This document shows, piece by piece, positions 38,721 to 47,030 of a stretch of 64,000 bases of DNA. Positions within the stretch are counted from its first letter, which is position 1; every line of letters starts with the position of its first letter. Made by a program: the position numbers and the translations under genes. The notes beneath the pieces are model-generated. The model was given only the letters and a program-made list of their open reading frames with translations. It searched no databases and was not told the DNA's origin. The stretch is from Candidatus Eiseniibacteriota bacterium. Lineage in GTDB: Bacteria > Eisenbacteria > RBG-16-71-46 > CAIMUX01. The stretch lies in assembly GCA_020633975.1 (NCBI GenBank), contig JACKCR010000002.1:1054001-1118000 (forward strand). The letters are read 5' to 3'.

Positions 38721-38983
38721 CAGTCGTTCTCCTCTTCGATCTGGTGGAACTGGAAGACGACGTCGTTGACGTCGGGGATGGCGCAGATCTCCTGACGGAG
38801 ACGGGTCAGCCAGGTGCGACCGCCGCGCCCTTCGCCGTTCTTGCCACCGGTCAGCTTGAGACCGCCTCCTAGGTAGACGGTGCCGTTCGTAGTGCCGATG
38901 GTGAGCGACTTGAGATCCACCCACTTGCGCGCCAGGAGAAGGCGCACTCGAGCCTGGATCTGAGAATCGATGGTTTGTTGCAT
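38720..38983 (-). CDS. Small BON-domain-like protein
   Basis: An 87-residue protein resembling a single BON domain: DSQIQARVRLLLARKWVDL, a beta pair around GTTNGTVYLGGGLKL, then LRQEICAIPDVNDVVFQF, matching the helix-beta-beta-helix-beta order of BON. A Gly/Lys-rich stretch (GGKNGEGRGG) splits the domain. No signal peptide is seen, whereas many BON proteins are exported, so an unusual cytoplasmic role is likely. I chose ATG 38983 because GGGAGG lies 9 nt upstream. It is the first gene of the coupled BON-TPR-PEGA unit. Confidence 0.7.
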   Translation of the reverse strand: MQQTIDSQIQARVRLLLARKWVDLKSLTIGTTNGTVYLGGGLKLTGGKNGEGRGGRTWLTRLRQEICAIPDVNDVVFQFHQIEEEND

Positions 38984-39332
38984 GCGTCGGGTCCTCCCAA
39001 CGGGCTCGCCAATAAAGGCGCGTGCCACGGACGAAGGCAGAACGACGCGGATTCAGGGGTAGTTCGGGGTCGTCGGAAAGTTCAGTAGTCCAGCCATTTG
39101 CACGCTGGACCTACGACTCGAGTGGAGGTTGCTGGGTCAGCTCACCCATGGCCCAGATCGGCCCGTTCTCGTACATGGCAGGGATCCGACCAGCAGAGTG
39201 GCCAGGACGTGGTCGGCAGAAAGGAACAGGACCCCGAACGCGGCCGTTTTGGCCACGGATCGGGGTCCTTGTGGGGAACTCCGGTCGGCCCGAGGGCGCC
39301 GGTCTACGGGGGGCCTGGCCCCTTTGCTCGCT
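38984..39332. other. Intergenic region between the porV-like gene and the BON-TPR-PEGA unit
   Basis: 349 bases without a credible gene. It contains the terminator hairpin at 39229-39270 for the porV-like gene and presumably the promoter of the BON-TPR-PEGA unit near 39000-39180, where no clear sigma-70 pair was found. Confidence 0.5.
39229..39270 (-). terminator. Intrinsic terminator after the porV-like gene
   Basis: AGGACCCCGA (39229-39238) pairs perfectly with TCGGGGTCCT (39261-39270), with an inner GGCC/GGCC stem around TTTT. In the leftward direction the stem is followed by GTTCCTTTCT, a pyrimidine-rich tail, 63 nt after the porV-like stop. Confidence 0.65.
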
Positions 39333-40355
39333 CTAGAACCGAACCGACGCGGAGAGCCGGTGGGTGTCGTCGAGTTCGTCGTGCGCGAGGAACGCGTAGT
39401 CGACCGACATGCCCTGGAGCATCCCCGGAACGTTGAGGCCGGCGCCGGCGGTGAAGTTGCCGGTGTCGGACCCGACGCGTGCGGCCAAGAGCTGCTTGAA
39501 CCAGTACTCGAGGCCGAGACGAGAGTCGAGACCACCTCCGAGCTGGCTCACCTCGTCGCTTCCGTCGAACGCTTCCCGGAGATCCGCTGCGACCGTGACC
39601 GAACCGTCGAACGCCGCGGGCATGAGCATGGTGTACCGGGCACCGACGGTGAGCGACGGCGCGACGGTCTCGTGGTGGCCCGTGTCCCAGGAGATCTGCG
39701 TGGTCGTGGCGTCGGCAAGACGAGCGCCCAGCGTGAGGTTCGGGCTCGGGAAGTACATCGCACCGATGTCGAGCCCCATCCCGAAGCTGGTGTTGTCGAT
39801 CAGACCTTGCCGGAGCAGTTTCACGTTTCCGCCGAGGAAGAGCCGGTCCGTGTACTCCCGGGCGTAGCTCAGGAGGAGCCCGTACTCGACGTCCGAGTCC
39901 ATCTGGAACCGGTCGAAGAAGATCTCCTCCCCCTCCTGCCACTCGCCATCGCCGTTCTGGTCGTCGAACGCATCCCGGGTGACGGTGATGTCGTCGATTC
40001 CGACACGGATGAGGCTGATTCCGACGCTGGCGTTGGCGTCGCCCGAGAGCGGCTGGACGAACGAGAAGTAGTCGTGGTTGACGAGGTCCCCGAAGTGCTC
40101 GGAGTGCATCACGAGCAGCTCGGCCCTCTCGAGGCCGGCAATCCCCGCAGGGTTCCAGTAGCTCGCAGACGCGTCGCTCGCCAGCGAGACGAACGCTCCT
40201 CCCATCCCGAGGGCGCGGGCCCCGACTCCGATGTTGAGGAACTCGGCAGCGTACTTGTCCGCGGCTTGGGAAGAGGACGGTAGGGCCCCAAGGGTCAGGG
40301 CGAGTGCCAGGGCCGGAACGCAGCTTGCATGAGCGGCGATCTTTAGACGGCGCAT
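39333..40355 (-). CDS. PorV/PorQ-family outer-membrane barrel protein
   Basis: A 340-residue protein with a signal peptide (ALALALTLGALPSSSQA). The mature start FLNIGVGARALGMGGAFVSLASDASASYWNPAGIAGL is the hallmark of PorV/PorQ (UPF0164, FadL-related) proteins, split here between an ARALGMGGA turn and a YWNPAG motif. The body alternates as beta-strands and ends in a C-terminal Phe (SASVRF), fitting Omp85-dependent barrel assembly. In Bacteroidetes PorV is part of the type IX secretion system; PorV homologues without the rest occur in related phyla, and no other T9SS gene is visible here. The ATG is preceded by GGAGG at 4 nt. Confidence 0.88.
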   Translation of the reverse strand: MRRLKIAAHASCVPALALALTLGALPSSSQAADKYAAEFLNIGVGARALGMGGAFVSLASDASASYWNPAGIAGLERAELLVMHSEHFGDLVNHDYFSFVQPLSGDANASVGISLIRVGIDDITVTRDAFDDQNGDGEWQEGEEIFFDRFQMDSDVEYGLLLSYAREYTDRLFLGGNVKLLRQGLIDNTSFGMGLDIGAMYFPSPNLTLGARLADATTTQISWDTGHHETVAPSLTVGARYTMLMPAAFDGSVTVAADLREAFDGSDEVSQLGGGLDSRLGLEYWFKQLLAARVGSDTGNFTAGAGLNVPGMLQGMSVDYAFLAHDELDDTHRLSASVRF

Positions 40356-40539
40356 CGAACCTCCGAGAGTAATACGGTCCGGTTTGTTCCCCGACCGCGG
40401 ACGCTGGACGTTCGACGCCTTAGCCGCGGACCCGAGGGAATGCTACTGGCGGGGTCCAAAACAGGTCAACCGCTGGGAAACCGCTTCGGTTCCCAGGTTT
40501 TGGCCCAATCGTGCCAGTGCTTCGGATCCGCGTCAGGAC

Positions 40540-40950
40540 TCAGGCGGTTTCCCGGGCCTCGAGTTCGGCGGTGTCGTCGTGGGTACGGTGATACCACTCG
40601 ACGTACTTCCGAACGTGGTCGCGACAGCCAGGCTCCATGTCGATGAAGCAGGCCGCCAGACGGAACCGAGGGCCGTCGGTAGCCTCACACCGGACGACCA
40701 GACTCACGGCCGTGACGTCGCGGGCATCCTCGTCCCCAAAGGGCGGAAACTGGAAGTGAACGCCCAGCTTCGTCATCAACTCGAGTGGCCGGTCGATGAA
40801 GCAGAGGAAACCGCCGACGCTGAAGTTCACGACCTCGATGCTAGCGTCGCGATCCGGCGTCTCACCGCGAAGAACGGCTTCGAGCCGGATCCCCGCGCGA
40901 CGATGCTTCCTGCGTTCGGTCCCCTTCGGGAGATCTGTTTCGTCGGTCAT
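40540..40950 (-). CDS. PilZ-domain protein
   Basis: A 136-residue single PilZ domain, a cyclic di-GMP-binding fold. The basic RxxxR motif appears as RRKHRR (about residues 12-17), followed by the D/NxSxxG motif as NFSVGG, so the c-di-GMP ligands are present. The rest forms the barrel (LGVHFQFPPF, VVRCEATDGPRFRLAACFID). It may adjust pilus- or surface-related behaviour, but there is no direct operon link to the pil genes. ATG 40950 is chosen for the GGAGG 5 nt upstream. Confidence 0.85.
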   Translation of the reverse strand: MTDETDLPKGTERRKHRRAGIRLEAVLRGETPDRDASIEVVNFSVGGFLCFIDRPLELMTKLGVHFQFPPFGDEDARDVTAVSLVVRCEATDGPRFRLAACFIDMEPGCRDHVRKYVEWYHRTHDDTAELEARETA

Positions 40951-41232
40951 CCGTTCCTCCCTGATGACAGGCAGATGCGTGTGTCCCCTATCTATTCGGC
41001 CATCTCCCGCCGAAGGCTTAGGGGGACCGGCCACCTCGTTGTCACATCGTTGGCACATCGACCCTTCCCTGGATCGATCCAGAGCAGGATACCCGATCCG
41101 GGGGCCGGTGCCACTAGTCACGGCAAGTTGTGTGGGACGGTTCTGCCGCCAGAAGGGCCGGGGGCTTGGCCGGGGGCCAGGGGCGTTGGACGGGCTTGGG
41201 GCTTGGCGCCATTGGCTGCTGGGTTTCTGCTG

Positions 41233-41409
41233 GTGAGTCGGGAGGCACGACGGGTCGTCTGGCCCGCGGGGCTTGGCGGTAGGGCCGCGAGGGCGCTTCT
41301 ACAGATAGACCACGTCGTGCCGTTCTCCGAGGGCGGAAGCCACGGGCATGAGAATCTGAGGATTCTGTGTGGGAAGCACAACCGGCGACGCGAAGCCGGG
41401 TGGGAATGA
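41233..41409 (+). pseudogene. HNH endonuclease C-terminal remnant
   Basis: A 58-codon stretch ends LQIDHVVPFSEGGSHGHENL followed by RILCGKHNRRRE, which is the C-terminal H-N-H signature of HNH endonucleases. The preceding REARRVVW resembles the family's helix before the zinc or core region, but the Cys pairs and the N-terminal domain are missing, and the sequence upstream is Gly/Ala/Pro-rich without family character. A GTG at 41233 could start it. It is most simply a decayed fragment of a longer gene. It lies between the PilZ gene and rnr, where the three genes around it run the other way. Confidence 0.45.
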
Positions 41410-41487
41410 AGCATCGGGCAGGCAGAGCCTCGTCACCAGGGGCCACGCTCCCCCGGTAGGCCAAATAGGATCGTCGCCCCCAACGGC

Positions 41488-44013
41488 TCACCGTCCGCCG
41501 GTACCGCCTCGTCCGCCCGTGCCACGCTGGCCGCCGGATCTGTTCCCGCCGGACCGGCCTGGACGTCCCGACCCGCTGCCGCCGCGGGTGGTAGAGCCTC
41601 GCCGTCCTCCGGAACCGCCGGAGGACCCGCCGGAGCCGCCGCCGGAAGGACGGCCGGAACGGCTGGAGCGACCGGGTCGTCCGCCTCCTGTCGATCGGCC
41701 GCCGCGATCGGGGCCGCTTCCGGATCGTCCGCGGTTTCCGCCACCGGTGTCATCCGAGGATCGACTCCGCCTCCCCCTCGGACCGGGCCCTGTTCGGCGC
41801 TCGTCACGTACACGCCCGCGGTCACGATCCCGGTCTCCGTCGCGCCCACGACCGCGGTCACGCTCGCGGTCTCCGTCCCGGACATGCCCGCGCTCTGGAT
41901 CCCGCTCGCCGTCCGAACGGCGACCTCCACGCGGAGCGTTCCGTCCTCTGCCTCGACCCTTCCCGCGCCCTCTTCCATCCCGACCGGCGCTTCCGTCCCG
42001 ACCGGCGCTTCCATCCCGTCCGCCCCGAGCCCGTCCGCGTCCACGTCCACGATCGGACTCCGCGACACCCGACACGCGCGCGCCTTCCGTACCCGACCGC
42101 GGCCCGCGCTCCGTCTTTACGATGCGGAACTCGATTCGTCGACGGCGGAGGTCGGCGAAGACGATCTGGACGACGACGGCGTCGCCGGGACGGAGTTCCC
42201 ATTTGGAGCGCTTCTCGATGAAGGCGAGTCGATCCTCGTCGTACTGCGCGCCGAACGGTAGAGAGTCTCGGGGGACGAAGCCTTCGGCGGGGAACTTTTC
42301 GAGTTCGACGAAGAGGCCCTTGGGGGTGAGCGCGGTGACGTGTCCGCGCGCGGTGCGGCCTTCCTTCCGTTGAAGGAAACGGACCGTCTTCAGCAGGTTC
42401 ATCTCCCGCTCGGCTTCTTCCGCGTTTTGCTCGGCCCGGCTCGTCTCTTCGGCCAACGCGGGTGCGTCCTGAGCGAGGGACGACGGCTTTCGTCCGTCCA
42501 TCAGCTCCTTGAGTCGTCTGTGGTCGAAGAGGTCCGGATAGCGCCGGATCGGCGACGTGAAGTGGGCGTAGCTCTCGATGCCGAGTCCGAAGTGGCCGAC
42601 GTCCTCCGCCGAGTAGACGGCCTTTTTCATCGTGCGGAGGAAGAACCGGTGGAGGACGCGTGAGAGCGGGTCGCCGGAAGGAAGTCCTGCGAGCCAGCGG
42701 CGAAGCGAAGGGATGTCGCGTACGTCGGAGATCCGCGTGCCGGGCTTCAAGGTGAGTGCGATGCTGAGGAACTCGTCGAGTGCGTTCACGTCCGGTTCTT
42801 CGTGGACACGGTAGAGGAACGGGATCTCACGCGCTTTCGCCCACGCGCCCACCGCGCGGTTCGCGGCGATCATGAACTCCTCGATGATCTGGTGGGACTC
42901 CTCGTGCACGCGACGCACGATCTTCACCGGGACGCCGTCGGCACCGAGCTTGAAGCTCGCTTCCGGCACTTCGAGTTCGAATCCGCCGCCGGCGAAGCGA
43001 CGCTTCCGGAGTACGCGCGATACCGACTGCATCCGACGGAGGAGTTCGCCTACCTCACCTTCGATCTCTTCGCGGCCGTCGAGGAACGCCTGTACCTGGT
43101 CGTAGTGGAGGCGTGCGCTGCTGCGCATCCAGCCGCGCGTGATCCGCGTAGCCACGACACCTCCGTGTGCGTCGAGATCCAGCACGGCGGTCATGGTGCG
43201 CTTGTCCGCTTCCGGCGAAAGGGACGCGGCCACGGACGAGATCGCCTCGGGGAGCATCGGGACGACCGCGCCCGGGAAGTAGGTGCTCGTCCCGCGGGAA
43301 CGCGCGTCGGCGTCGAGTGCGGTCCCCTCGCGGACGAAGTAGGTGACGTCTGCGATGTGGACGTACACGCGGTACCCGTCGCCGCGCGGCTCGAGCGCGA
43401 TCGCGTCGTCGAAGTCCTTGGCGTCGATCGGGTCGATGGTCACGGTGACTTGATCGCGGAAGTCTTCTCTGCGCGCGTCCTCTTCCTCTGCCGCGCGGCA
43501 CCAGGGCGTTCCGGCCGTGACGACCTCCGCTTCCTCGAGCACGGCCTCAGGAAACCGAGCAGGAAGCCCAAACTCGCTCGAGATGACGAGCGTGTCGAGC
43601 CGGGCATCGTCCGCGTCACCCAAGATCTCTTCGAGGACGGCGTACGCGGTGTGCTGCCGGCGGTGCGAGTTCTCGACCCGGAAGAGCACCTTCGCACCCG
43701 AGACCGGCGTGACGGTGCCGAGTCGCGCACTCATCCGTTCGGGGAGCATCGGAGAGTCCGGACGGACCCAGTAGGCCTTCCCTTCCCGTACGAGCTCGCC
43801 GGTGAAGTGCGGACTCGGGCGCTCCAGGATCTCCTCGACCATGGCGAGCGGGCGGAAGTCGTTCGCGCGCGGGAATAGGAGTACGCGGACCTTGTCTCCG
43901 TGGATCGCGCCCTGGAGGCCGTCCGACGCGATCAGGAGGTCGTCTTCCCCGTCGTCTCGGATGAGGAATGCGAAGCCGCTCCGGGTGGAGCGTATGGTTC
44001 CGGTGACGTGCAT
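41488..44013 (-). CDS. rnr: Ribonuclease R (RNase II/RNB family) with long Arg/Gly-rich tail
   Basis: An 841-residue 3'-5' exoribonuclease. It has an N-terminal cold-shock-like OB domain, and the RNB domain contains TIDPIDAKDFDDAIALE with the catalytic Asp cluster, YVHIADVTYFV, and HFTSPIRRYPDL. An S1 domain follows (ARGHVTALTPKGLFVELEKF). The last 206 residues (636-841) are almost entirely Arg, Gly, Asp and Ser in RGRG, RDGD and RGG-type runs, with no counterpart in E. coli RNase R, whose basic tail is shorter and Lys-rich. The N-terminal helix-turn-helix of long RNase R forms is absent. It lies downstream of the bS22-like gene, separated by a hairpin. Confidence 0.93.
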   Translation of the reverse strand: MHVTGTIRSTRSGFAFLIRDDGEDDLLIASDGLQGAIHGDKVRVLLFPRANDFRPLAMVEEILERPSPHFTGELVREGKAYWVRPDSPMLPERMSARLGTVTPVSGAKVLFRVENSHRRQHTAYAVLEEILGDADDARLDTLVISSEFGLPARFPEAVLEEAEVVTAGTPWCRAAEEEDARREDFRDQVTVTIDPIDAKDFDDAIALEPRGDGYRVYVHIADVTYFVREGTALDADARSRGTSTYFPGAVVPMLPEAISSVAASLSPEADKRTMTAVLDLDAHGGVVATRITRGWMRSSARLHYDQVQAFLDGREEIEGEVGELLRRMQSVSRVLRKRRFAGGGFELEVPEASFKLGADGVPVKIVRRVHEESHQIIEEFMIAANRAVGAWAKAREIPFLYRVHEEPDVNALDEFLSIALTLKPGTRISDVRDIPSLRRWLAGLPSGDPLSRVLHRFFLRTMKKAVYSAEDVGHFGLGIESYAHFTSPIRRYPDLFDHRRLKELMDGRKPSSLAQDAPALAEETSRAEQNAEEAEREMNLLKTVRFLQRKEGRTARGHVTALTPKGLFVELEKFPAEGFVPRDSLPFGAQYDEDRLAFIEKRSKWELRPGDAVVVQIVFADLRRRRIEFRIVKTERGPRSGTEGARVSGVAESDRGRGRGRARGGRDGSAGRDGSAGRDGRGRGKGRGRGRNAPRGGRRSDGERDPERGHVRDGDRERDRGRGRDGDRDRDRGRVRDERRTGPGPRGRRSRSSDDTGGGNRGRSGSGPDRGGRSTGGGRPGRSSRSGRPSGGGSGGSSGGSGGRRGSTTRGGSGSGRPGRSGGNRSGGQRGTGGRGGTGGR

Positions 44014-44021
44014 TTCTTCAC

Positions 44022-44060
44022 AAACAGAAAGCCCCGGGATACGGCTGACCGCACCCCGGG
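44022..44060 (-). terminator. Hairpin between the bS22-like gene and rnr
   Basis: CCCGGG (44055-44060) and CCCGGG (44033-44038) form a stem on the leftward transcript, followed by a tail containing TTTCTGTTTG. It sits 32 nt after the bS22-like stop and 20 nt before the rnr start, so it could terminate or attenuate read-through into rnr. Confidence 0.45.
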
Positions 44061-44091
44061 ACGTAGATGAAATCGATGCGAGCGCTAGGCG

Positions 44092-44193
44092 CTACTTCTG
44101 CCACTGCCGCTTCTTGTGCCGGTTCTTCCTGAGGCGCTTCTTCCTCTTGTGCGTGGCGATCTTCTTGCGCTTGCGCTTCTTCCCACAGCCCAT
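44092..44193 (-). CDS. bS22/COX24 (AURKAIP1)-like small basic ribosomal protein
   Basis: A 33-residue, extremely basic reading frame: it begins MGCGKKRKRKKIATHKRKKR and ends HKKRQWQK. The THKRKKRLRKNRHKKR core matches the AURKAIP1/COX24 domain, which in bacteria defines the tiny ribosomal protein bS22 and homologous 30-40-residue proteins annotated across Bacteroidetes-related phyla. The ATG is preceded by AAAGGA at 9 nt. Size, charge and start site make it convincing despite its length. It should sit on the small ribosomal subunit. Confidence 0.8.
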   Translation of the reverse strand: MGCGKKRKRKKIATHKRKKRLRKNRHKKRQWQK

Positions 44194-44327
44194 CGAGCTC
44201 GGTCCTTTCGTCTACGTCAGAGAGTCGTACGCTTGGTCTACGCCGCAGCGCTCGTCCCCGGGAAGCGGGTTCCTGGGCTGCGCGGACGATCCAGACCCGA
44301 GACGCTACAAAAGCCTCACACTGCTTG

Positions 44328-44603
44328 TCAACGCACAATCCCACGTACCGAACGATCGATGATACCGATCACGGCGGCGTCGGCGGGAGTGAACGGGTCG
44401 TCCAGGGCTTCCGCGGCTTCGCGGGAACGGACGAAGAAGACCCGGCTTCCCGGGCCAGACTGGGTGGTGTCGACCGCGACGACACGGGCACCCGTTGGAT
44501 GCCCGTCCTCGTCGAGCGGCTCGATCCAGACGAGCTTCTGCCCGCGGAGGCTGTCCACCGACGCCGTGGCCACGACGGTCCCCAGAACCCGAGCCTCCTC
44601 CAT
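44328..44603 (-). CDS. Microcompartment vertex protein (BMC-P, EutN/CcmL family), copy 1
   Basis: A 91-residue pentameric shell protein of the EutN/CcmL/PduN family. The pattern ARVLGTVVATASVDSLRGQKLV (residues 4-25, split as a beta strand pair), then GARVVAVDTTQSGPGSRVFF with the GPG turn, and AVIGIIDRS at the end fit the family. These pentamers cap the vertices of polyhedral shells. The ATG overlaps the stop of the tandem-domain shell gene (TGATG) and follows AGGAG by 8 nt. It is the last gene of the microcompartment operon. Confidence 0.9.
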   Translation of the reverse strand: MEEARVLGTVVATASVDSLRGQKLVWIEPLDEDGHPTGARVVAVDTTQSGPGSRVFFVRSREAAEALDDPFTPADAAVIGIIDRSVRGIVR

Positions 44604-45313
44604 CAGAGGATCTCCTGCCCCTCGAAGAAGCCCCACGGCTCACCGAGGACGCGACGCGCGATCGAGGGGTCGGGCCTCGCGATGAGCGACGATCCGACCC
44701 AGCGGGCGTGGTGCTCGCCGCGTTCCTCTGCGAGTTCGAGTGCGGCTTCGACCATGTCCTGGCGACCCGTCACCACTCCGAACGACCGTCCGGCGATTCC
44801 ACGCGCCAGGTGGAGCTGCTCGAGGCGGACGTCCGCACCCTTGACGAGACGATCAGACGCGTCGAGACAGGACGCGACCGAAGCGGTCTCGAAGATACCG
44901 AGCGCATCGATCTCCCGCTCCTTCCGGTCCGGCCGGAGCGCGGCGAGGACGGCAGGAGCGACGTCCGCGAGGAAGAGTCTGTCGTGGACGGTGACGCGGC
45001 CCGCGGCTTGCCCGGTGATGTGCCCGGTGGCACGCCCCATGACGTCTCCAGTGACGTTTCCCGGGACATTGCCACCGCCACGCTCCGCAAGCGTGGCGCC
45101 GCGGTGGTACGCAGACTCGACCTCTCCCACGGCACCGGTCACGACGATGAGGAACCGGCCCGGCGGAATCGGCGTGGCGGAGAGCACCTCGATCGGCGCT
45201 TCCTTCACCATTGCGTCGAGCACGAAGAGTCCGGGATGGATCTCCGGCAGTTCGAGCACGGCGAGCGCTTCACGCGGGCGGACTTCTCGGAACTCAGGAG
45301 GCGACACGTCCAT
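44603..45313 (-). CDS. Tandem-BMC-domain trimeric shell protein (BMC-T)
   Basis: A 236-residue protein with two BMC domains: the first (about 14-95) contains ALAVLELPEIHPGLFVLDAM and GRFLIVVTGAVGEVESAY; the second (about 135-220) contains DALGIFETASVASCLDASDR and GRSFGVVTGRQDMVEAALEL. Such proteins form trimeric, hexamer-shaped tiles, often with larger pores. Between the domains is an unusual low-complexity linker built on GNVTGDVMGRATGHITGQ-like Gly-x-x-x units. The ATG follows the dehydrogenase stop by only a few bases, with GAGGA next to it, so initiation probably depends on the upstream gene. Confidence 0.88.
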   Translation of the reverse strand: MDVSPPEFREVRPREALAVLELPEIHPGLFVLDAMVKEAPIEVLSATPIPPGRFLIVVTGAVGEVESAYHRGATLAERGGGNVPGNVTGDVMGRATGHITGQAAGRVTVHDRLFLADVAPAVLAALRPDRKEREIDALGIFETASVASCLDASDRLVKGADVRLEQLHLARGIAGRSFGVVTGRQDMVEAALELAEERGEHHARWVGSSLIARPDPSIARRVLGEPWGFFEGQEIL

Positions 45314-45320
45314 TCCTCAC

Positions 45321-47030
45321 TCACACGATCCGGAACGCGTCGACCAGGGTGCAGCGCCGGAGGCGAGCGAAGGTCCGTGCGTTCGTCATGCCGTCTCCCG
45401 TCGGTCCCGCGATGGTGAACGAGGTGTAGCCCTCGCCTCCCATCCCGAGTCCGGAGAAGTTCGGTCCATTCTTGATGAAGATGCTGCAGTCGACCCGTCG
45501 CGCCATCCGGGAGAGCCGGTCGACGTCGTGGCTGTGCATGCTCGCGGTGTGCCGATTCCCCTTCTCCGCGAGGATGGCCAGGTCCATCGCCTCTTCTGCG
45601 TTCCGCATCCGCACGATCGGAAGGATCGGCATGAGCAGCTCGGTCCAGACGAACGGATGGTCCGGACCGACTTCCGCGATGATGAGGCGAGGGCCGGAAT
45701 CGCTGCGCGCGCCACCGCCAGCAGCTGAACTGCCCGAGCTGCCGGACGCTCCCGAGCCGGAGACGCCAGCCGAGCCGCGGGCGGGCCCACCAGAACCACC
45801 TGCGGAGATCCCGATCGCTTCGAGGATCTTGCCCGCGTCCTTCCCCACCCACTCCTTCTTCACGTGGGCGGCACGTGGGTCGCTACGAACCCCGCCTTGG
45901 AGGACGAGGTCTGCGAGTCGGTCGATCTGCGGGCCGTGCACTTCGTACGCACCTGCGCCTCGCATCGCCTCCTTCAGCCGATCCGCGACCTTGGAGACGA
46001 CGAACACTTCCTTCTCGTCGGTGCAGATGATGTTGTTGTCGAGGGACGCGCCACGGACGAGGTCCTTCCCCGCCTTCTCGATGTCCGCAGTCTCGTCGAC
46101 TACTGCAGGTGGGTTGCCTGGCCCGGCGCCAACGACCCGCTTTCCCGAACGCATGGCTTCCTTGACGACACCGGGGCCGCCGGTCACGACGAGCATCCGC
46201 GAACCCGAATGCGTCATCAGGGCCTGCGCCTTCTCGATCGTCGGGTCGAGAAGGCCGACGAAGACCGCCTCGGGCCCGCCGACTTCGGCGATCGCGCGGT
46301 TGAGCGAAGCGATCATGTAGGCAGACGTCCGCTGGGCGAGCGGATGCGGACAGAAGACGACGGTGTTCCCTGCGGCGAGCATTCCGATGCCGTTACAGAT
46401 GATCGTCTCGGTCGGGTTGGTCGACGGCGTGATCGCCGCGATGACGCCCCAGGGCGCGAGTTCTTGCAGGGTGAGTCCACGGTCTCCCGTGCGCACCCAC
46501 GGCTCCAGCACTTCGATGCCGGGTGTCTTCTCACCGACGAGCAGGTTCTTCTGGACCTTGTCTTCGGCGCGACCGAGCGCGGTTTCTTGTACCGCCATTT
46601 CTGCGACGAGCGGAGCTTCGCGACGAACGCAGGCGCGGATCGCCTCGATCATCGCGGCACGCGCTTCGAGCGACTGCTGCTGGAGCGCGTCGAACGAGCG
46701 CTGCGCCATCGTCATTGCGTCGTCTAGGTCCTTGACGAGTCCCGGACCGAACGCGGCCGCGTCTATGTGGGATGGACGCGGCGCCGCCGAAGCTCTTTCG
46801 CTGTCCCGCGAGACACTGGCAGCGGAGACACCTGCAGCGGGACCACTCGCCGCCGAAGCGGTCGCCACCGAAGCGGATCTGGTCCGGTTGCCCCGAGTCG
46901 GGAGAGAGCCGGCTGCCCCGGCCCCGCTCGCGCCGGTCCCGAGCCGTGCCAGCACTTCCTCGACGACTGCGTTCAACTCTTCGGGACCGAGTAGGCCCGG
47001 GTCACCGTAGCCTGCGCCGGAACCGCTCAT
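45321..47030 (-). CDS. Microcompartment CoA-acylating aldehyde dehydrogenase (PduP/EutE-like)
   Basis: A 569-residue enzyme expected to convert an aldehyde plus CoA and NAD+ to acyl-CoA inside the shell. Residues 13-31 (LLGPEELNAVVEEVLARLG) look like a short amphipathic encapsulation peptide, followed by a ~55-residue Ser/Ala linker. The dehydrogenase body has WGVIAAITPSTNPTETI, RVVGAGPGNPPAVVD and catalytic Cys336 in SLDNNIICTDEKEVFV. A 38-residue Gly/Ser/Ala insertion (about 409-446) interrupts the region before EVGPDHPFVWTELLMP and is not seen in well-known PduP or EutE. The ATG overlaps the stop of the upstream BMC-P gene (ATGA). Confidence 0.92.
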   Translation of the reverse strand: MSGSGAGYGDPGLLGPEELNAVVEEVLARLGTGASGAGAAGSLPTRGNRTRSASVATASAASGPAAGVSAASVSRDSERASAAPRPSHIDAAAFGPGLVKDLDDAMTMAQRSFDALQQQSLEARAAMIEAIRACVRREAPLVAEMAVQETALGRAEDKVQKNLLVGEKTPGIEVLEPWVRTGDRGLTLQELAPWGVIAAITPSTNPTETIICNGIGMLAAGNTVVFCPHPLAQRTSAYMIASLNRAIAEVGGPEAVFVGLLDPTIEKAQALMTHSGSRMLVVTGGPGVVKEAMRSGKRVVGAGPGNPPAVVDETADIEKAGKDLVRGASLDNNIICTDEKEVFVVSKVADRLKEAMRGAGAYEVHGPQIDRLADLVLQGGVRSDPRAAHVKKEWVGKDAGKILEAIGISAGGSGGPARGSAGVSGSGASGSSGSSAAGGGARSDSGPRLIIAEVGPDHPFVWTELLMPILPIVRMRNAEEAMDLAILAEKGNRHTASMHSHDVDRLSRMARRVDCSIFIKNGPNFSGLGMGGEGYTSFTIAGPTGDGMTNARTFARLRRCTLVDAFRIV

